Assembly (NCBI GenBank): GCA_003231795.1
Contig: QIJI01000405.1
Span: 1-10,293 of the forward strand
DNA: 10,293 bases
Reading direction: 5' to 3'
DNA from: Gammaproteobacteria bacterium
Lineage (GTDB): Bacteria; Pseudomonadota; Gammaproteobacteria; GCA-001735895
The notes below the pieces were generated by a model, which was not told the origin of the DNA, searched no databases, and saw nothing but the letters and a program-made list of their open reading frames with translations. The position numbers and the translations under genes are program-made. The number at the start of each line of letters is the position of its first letter. Positions within the stretch are counted from its first letter, which is position 1. Positions 8,378-10,293 of the stretch are shown here, piece by piece.

Positions 8378-8724
8378 TCCAGCGCTCCTTTTTTCCATTC
8401 GTAAATAAACCCGATAACCAGTATGCCAAGAAACATTGCCATGGCTACCAGGCCGAATGTACCGATCTCATCGAGCACAATGGCCCAGGGGAATAAAAAC
8501 GCAATTTCAAGATCAAATATAATGAACAGAATGGCAACCAGGTAATAGCGCACGTCAAATTTCATGCGGCTATCTTCAAAAGCCTCGAAACCGCATTCGT
8601 AGGGGGAATTTTTTTCTGCATCCGGGTGGGACGGCCCGAGAAGTTTGCCCAACACTATGAATACCGAGCCCATAATCAGTGTTAAACACATAAATATCAG
8701 TATCGGTAAATAATTTCCTAACAT
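8368..8724 (-). CDS. nuoA: NADH-quinone oxidoreductase subunit A (ND3 type)
   Basis: NuoA is a small membrane subunit at the joint between the membrane arm and the quinone site. The 118 residues form three hydrophobic helices, at about 6-28, 60-80 and 88-108. The loop between the first two contains SPYECGFEAFEDSR, with C44 in the position of the mobile-loop cysteine of mitochondrial ND3. The acidic second helix (FDLEIAFLFPW) is conserved. This is the first gene of the nuo operon, about 39 bases after the predicted transcription start. It has no obvious ribosome binding site near its ATG at 8724; the nearest G-rich stretch (GGGG) is too far upstream. Confidence 0.97.
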   Translation of the reverse strand: MLGNYLPILIFMCLTLIMGSVFIVLGKLLGPSHPDAEKNSPYECGFEAFEDSRMKFDVRYYLVAILFIIFDLEIAFLFPWAIVLDEIGTFGLVAMAMFLGILVIGFIYEWKKGALEWE

Positions 8725-8769
8725 GTGTGTTTATGGCCCCGCAAAGCTTCACGTTGGATGCGTGGCGCC

Positions 8770-8798
8770 AGTCTATTGTGGCACCTATATAGTGTCAA
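8770..8798 (-). promoter_or_regulatory. Predicted sigma70-type promoter of the nuo operon
   Basis: On the minus strand a perfect -35 box TTGACA (8798-8793) is followed by a 17-base spacer and TAGACT (8775-8770), a 4-of-6 match to the -10 consensus. This predicts a transcription start near 8763 and a leader of about 39 bases before nuoA. It is the best promoter-like site in the gene-free stretch and points the right way. Activity is inferred from sequence only. Confidence 0.6.
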
Positions 8799-8830
8799 GA
8801 AATCTCAGGGCTGCCCTCGAAACCATCGCT

Positions 8831-8849
8831 GTGTCTTAAATTTAAACAC
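8831..8849. promoter_or_regulatory. AT-rich imperfect palindrome upstream of the nuo promoter (possible operator)
   Basis: The 19-base site reads, on the minus strand, GTGTTTAAATTTAAGACAC. Its outer arms GTGT/ACAC are exact and 14 of the 18 arm bases are symmetric. It is centred about 77 bases upstream of the predicted nuo transcription start, a place where an activator or nucleoid protein could bind. I recognise no specific regulator consensus; it may also act only as an AT-rich upstream element. Confidence 0.3.
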
Positions 8850-8861
8850 GCAGGTGACCCG

Positions 8862-9016
8862 AGCCCGCATTTCCCACCAGCCTTTCGCCGTCTCGGCAAT
8901 TGCTCCGATACGTCGGACCGCTGCATTGCTCTACTCCGGGGCGCCGGATCGGAACGCCGCATCGCGCTGCACATCCATGTGCATATCGCGACGAAAGCTG
9001 GTGAGAAATGCGGGCT
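8862..9016 (-). repeat. 155-base element bounded by a 28/29-base inverted repeat with three internal hairpins
   Basis: The two ends, 8862-8890 and 8988-9016, are inverted copies with 26 matching positions, two mismatches and one extra base; they begin AGCCCGCATTTC and continue past CACCAGC to TTCG. Inside are three smaller hairpins: 8904-8917 (TCCGA, loop of 4, TCGGA), 8935-8948 (TCCGG, loop of 4, CCGGA) and about 8962-8991 (arms CGCG and TGCACAT/ATGTGCA). In minus-strand RNA both mismatches are G.U pairs, so the RNA could fold as a long closing stem with three side hairpins. There is no coding frame that I trust, no T-run after the stem, and no visible target-site duplication. It may be a miniature inverted-repeat element, a structured RNA or leader, or an RNase III processing site. 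Function is unknown. Confidence 0.6.
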
Positions 9017-9026
9017 AGAGAATATC

Positions 9027-9056
9027 TGAACCGACCCGAGCCAGCAGGTCAGTTCA
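9027..9056 (-). other. Stem-loop directly after tRNA-Leu
   Basis: On the minus strand TGAACTGACC and GGTCGGTTCA pair over 10 positions, with one U.G, around a 10-base loop. The stem starts 7 bases after the CCA end of the tRNA. What follows (GATATTCTCT) is only mildly T-rich, so this is a weak intrinsic terminator at best. It could instead guide 3' processing of the tRNA precursor. The U.G pair would be a mismatch on the other strand, again favouring a role in minus-strand RNA. Confidence 0.4.
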
Positions 9057-9063
9057 ATTTGTA

Positions 9064-9148
9064 TGGTGCCGATGGCAGGAGTCGAACCGGCACAGCTTTC
9101 GCCACTCCCCCCTCAAGATAGCGTGTCTACCAATTCCACCACATCGGC
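9064..9148 (-). tRNA. tRNA-Leu (anticodon GAG)
   Basis: The 85-base gene has a perfect 7-bp acceptor stem (GCCGATG with CATCGGC), discriminator A and encoded CCA (9066-9064). The D-arm GTGGAATTGGTAGACAC is nearly identical to that of E. coli tRNA-Leu. The anticodon GAG lies at 9114-9112, and a class II variable arm has a GAAA loop. It reads CUC/CUU leucine codons. Two stem positions do not pair: A9119 with G9107 in the anticodon stem and C9089 with T9077 in the T stem. The first 22 bases overlap the 3' end of secG. A tRNA-Leu after secG is also found in E. coli and other gammaproteobacteria, which supports identity. The mismatches leave some doubt about full function. Confidence 0.93.
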
Positions 9149-9507
9149 TGGGAACCCTGGTTACTCGACCGGGGGTAAGTCTGAATCTGCGGACGATTAT
9201 CGCTGCCATCCAGAGTTGAAGTTCCAGTCTGGTTTATGACACTTCCGGTAACGCCGTCAGGTGCAGCACGGTTACTTGAAAGGTAGGCCAGCGACAGACA
9301 CACGATAAAAAACAGGATTGCCACACCAGTGGTTGTGCGAGTGAGAAAATTGCCAGAACCCCGTGCGCCAAATACGGTAGCGGATGCGCCACTGCCGAAA
9401 GCGGCACCTGCATCTGCGCCTTTACCATGTTGAATCAGGATCAATGCGATCAGTGAGACCGACAGCAGTACCTGAACTACCAATAATATACTGTTTATAT
9501 TTTCCAT
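9127..9507 (-). CDS. secG: Preprotein translocase subunit SecG
   Basis: SecG is the small accessory subunit of the SecYEG channel in the inner membrane and assists SecA-driven export. The 126-residue protein has two hydrophobic helices (about 5-25 and 58-78). Between them is the family signature HGKGADAGAAFGSGASATVF, followed by GSGNFLTR. The tail after residue 80 is hydrophilic and poorly conserved, as usual. The ATG at 9507 is preceded by GAGAAGG with a short spacer, and the tpiA stop is 20 bases upstream, so the two are probably cotranscribed. The oddity is the end: the last codons (QPMWWNW) are read from the 5' end of tRNA-Leu, and the stop TAG at 9129-9127 lies in the tRNA D-loop. No earlier in-frame stop exists. 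Confidence 0.95.
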   Translation of the reverse strand: MENINSILLVVQVLLSVSLIALILIQHGKGADAGAAFGSGASATVFGARGSGNFLTRTTTGVAILFFIVCLSLAYLSSNRAAPDGVTGSVINQTGTSTLDGSDNRPQIQTYPRSSNQGSQPMWWNW

Positions 9508-9530
9508 AAGCCTTCTCTAGTTCTTCTCTA
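9508..9530 (-). repeat. Tandem TAGAGAAG in the tpiA-secG junction
   Basis: On the minus strand the eight bases TAGAGAAG occur twice, separated by AAC. The first copy contains the tpiA stop codon and the second the purine-rich stretch that should serve as the secG ribosome binding site. The duplication gives two candidate purine-rich sites ahead of the secG ATG. Confidence 0.55.
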
Positions 9531-10274
9531 GGCCGACTGTGCGATGGCAAGAAAATCATCGGCCTTCAACGAAGCACCGCCGATCAAACCGCCATCAATA
9601 TCGGGTTGTGACAACAATTCCGCCGCATTGGCCGGGTTCATGCTGCCACCGTATAAAATTTGAACCTTAGATGCGATTTTCGCATCCGTCAGGGCCAGTT
9701 TATCGCGAATGTACCGATGAACTGCCTGGGCCTGTTCGGGACTTGCTACCTGACCGGTACCAATCGCCCATACCGGTTCATAGGCAATCACTGCCTGCCC
9801 GATAGCGGCGATCCCGTGGACATCAATTACCGCATCAAGTTGCCGGGCAACGACATTTTCGGTAGCTTCCTGCTCGCGCTCTTGCAGGGTTTCTCCGACA
9901 CATAAAATCGGGGTCAACCCTGACGAGACGGCCATCGAAAATCTGGCCGCTACCAATGCATCGGACTCCATATACAGCGTCCGTCTTTCGGAATGACCAA
10001 CGAGTGCATATTGGCATCCGCTTTCAACCAGCATGGCAGCGGACACTTCGCCGGTAAACGCTCCCGCAGCCTGGTCACAGATATTCTGTGCGCCGAGCGA
10101 AATTTCACTGTCGGCCAGCATACCGCCAACTTTCATCAGAAAGATCGATGGGGGGAAGATTGCAAGTGCCGCATTGCCACTGCTCCCAGCCTTGATCCCC
10201 TCGACCAGTTCAATGACAGATTTAAGACTGCCATTCATTTTCCAGTTGCCAGCGATCAAACAGGGTCTGGGCAT
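9528..10274 (-). CDS. tpiA: Triosephosphate isomerase
   Basis: This cytoplasmic glycolytic enzyme interconverts dihydroxyacetone phosphate and glyceraldehyde 3-phosphate. The 248-residue protein is a complete TIM barrel. N10 and K12 sit in AGNWKMNG, catalytic H94 in LVGHSERR, and catalytic E166 in AYEPVWAIGTG, where the mobile loop 6 begins. The phosphate-binding LYGGSMNPANAAEL (208-220) and DGGLIGGASL (227-236) close the barrel. Length is normal. The ATG at 10274 is 19 bases from the window edge. A TAA at 10293-10291 may end the gene before it, often glmM in gammaproteobacteria, but that cannot be seen here. It is probably cotranscribed with secG. Confidence 0.98.
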   Translation of the reverse strand: MPRPCLIAGNWKMNGSLKSVIELVEGIKAGSSGNAALAIFPPSIFLMKVGGMLADSEISLGAQNICDQAAGAFTGEVSAAMLVESGCQYALVGHSERRTLYMESDALVAARFSMAVSSGLTPILCVGETLQEREQEATENVVARQLDAVIDVHGIAAIGQAVIAYEPVWAIGTGQVASPEQAQAVHRYIRDKLALTDAKIASKVQILYGGSMNPANAAELLSQPDIDGGLIGGASLKADDFLAIAQSA

Positions 10275-10293
10275 TGCGTATCACAGGTTGTTA

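Noticed and set aside
8862..9016. The inverted-repeat element as a rho-independent terminator of tpiA-secG-tRNA, or as an integron attC site.
   Set aside because: Neither strand has a T-run after the stem and the arms are about 98 bases apart, unlike a terminator. The ends do not carry the conserved core sites of attC.
8725..9018. Plus-strand open frame of 97 codons filling the gap between nuoA and tRNA-Leu.
   Set aside because: It starts with GTG, has no recognisable domain, is rich in Arg, Ser and Cys, and is largely made of the inverted-repeat element. Its openness is explained by the base composition of that element.
9091..9108. Similarity of CAGCTTTCGCC in the tRNA variable arm to the inner part of the inverted-repeat arms (CAGCTTTCG and CAGCCTTTCG), suggesting tRNA-derived arms.
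   Set aside because: The match covers only about 10-12 bases and does not extend into other tRNA parts, so chance is an adequate explanation.
9196..9201. GATAAT on the minus strand inside secG, as a -10 box for a private tRNA-Leu promoter.
   Set aside because: No TTGACA-like -35 lies at 16-18 bases upstream and there is no extended -10, so the sequence alone does not support a promoter.

Overview
The window is a housekeeping stretch of a proteobacterial chromosome, with every gene I can support on the minus strand. It carries most of the operon for respiratory complex I (NADH:quinone oxidoreductase). In transcription order, from right to left, it reads tpiA, secG, tRNA-Leu(GAG), a 339-base gene-free stretch, then nuoA, B, C, D, E, F, G, H, I and the start of nuoJ, which leaves the window at base 1. 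The junction tpiA-secG-tRNA-Leu-nuoA, together with the NuoC sequence type, suggests a gammaproteobacterium outside the enterobacteria; I cannot place it further. The nuoC and nuoD genes are separate, not fused as in E. coli. Several subunits look like the alphaproteobacterial/mitochondrial branch: NuoI is short, NuoA has the ND3-type YECGFE loop, and NuoG lacks the extra N7 iron-sulfur cysteines.

Right part (9064-10274): triosephosphate isomerase, then the SecG translocon subunit, then tRNA-Leu(GAG). The secG frame runs into the tRNA and stops on a TAG in its D-loop, so the two genes share 22 bases. The tRNA is recognisable end to end, with encoded CCA, but has a non-pairing position in both the anticodon stem and the T stem.

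Gene-free stretch (8725-9063): this is the least ordinary part. Reading in the direction of transcription, it holds a 10-bp stem-loop right after the tRNA and a 155-base element bounded by a 28/29-base inverted repeat with three hairpins inside. Then come an AT-rich imperfect palindrome and a good sigma70-type promoter that would start nuo transcription about 39 bases before nuoA. The two mismatches of the long inverted repeat become G.U pairs only in minus-strand RNA, which hints at a folded RNA.

Left part (1-8724): nuoA to nuoJ are tightly packed, with overlaps of 1 to 10 bases or gaps of 1 to 30 bases, so they are surely one transcript. NuoE, F and G form the NADH-oxidising module; NuoB, C, D and I form the quinone-reducing connecting module; NuoA, H and J are membrane subunits. 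All iron-sulfur ligands expected in these subunits are present and no gene looks broken.
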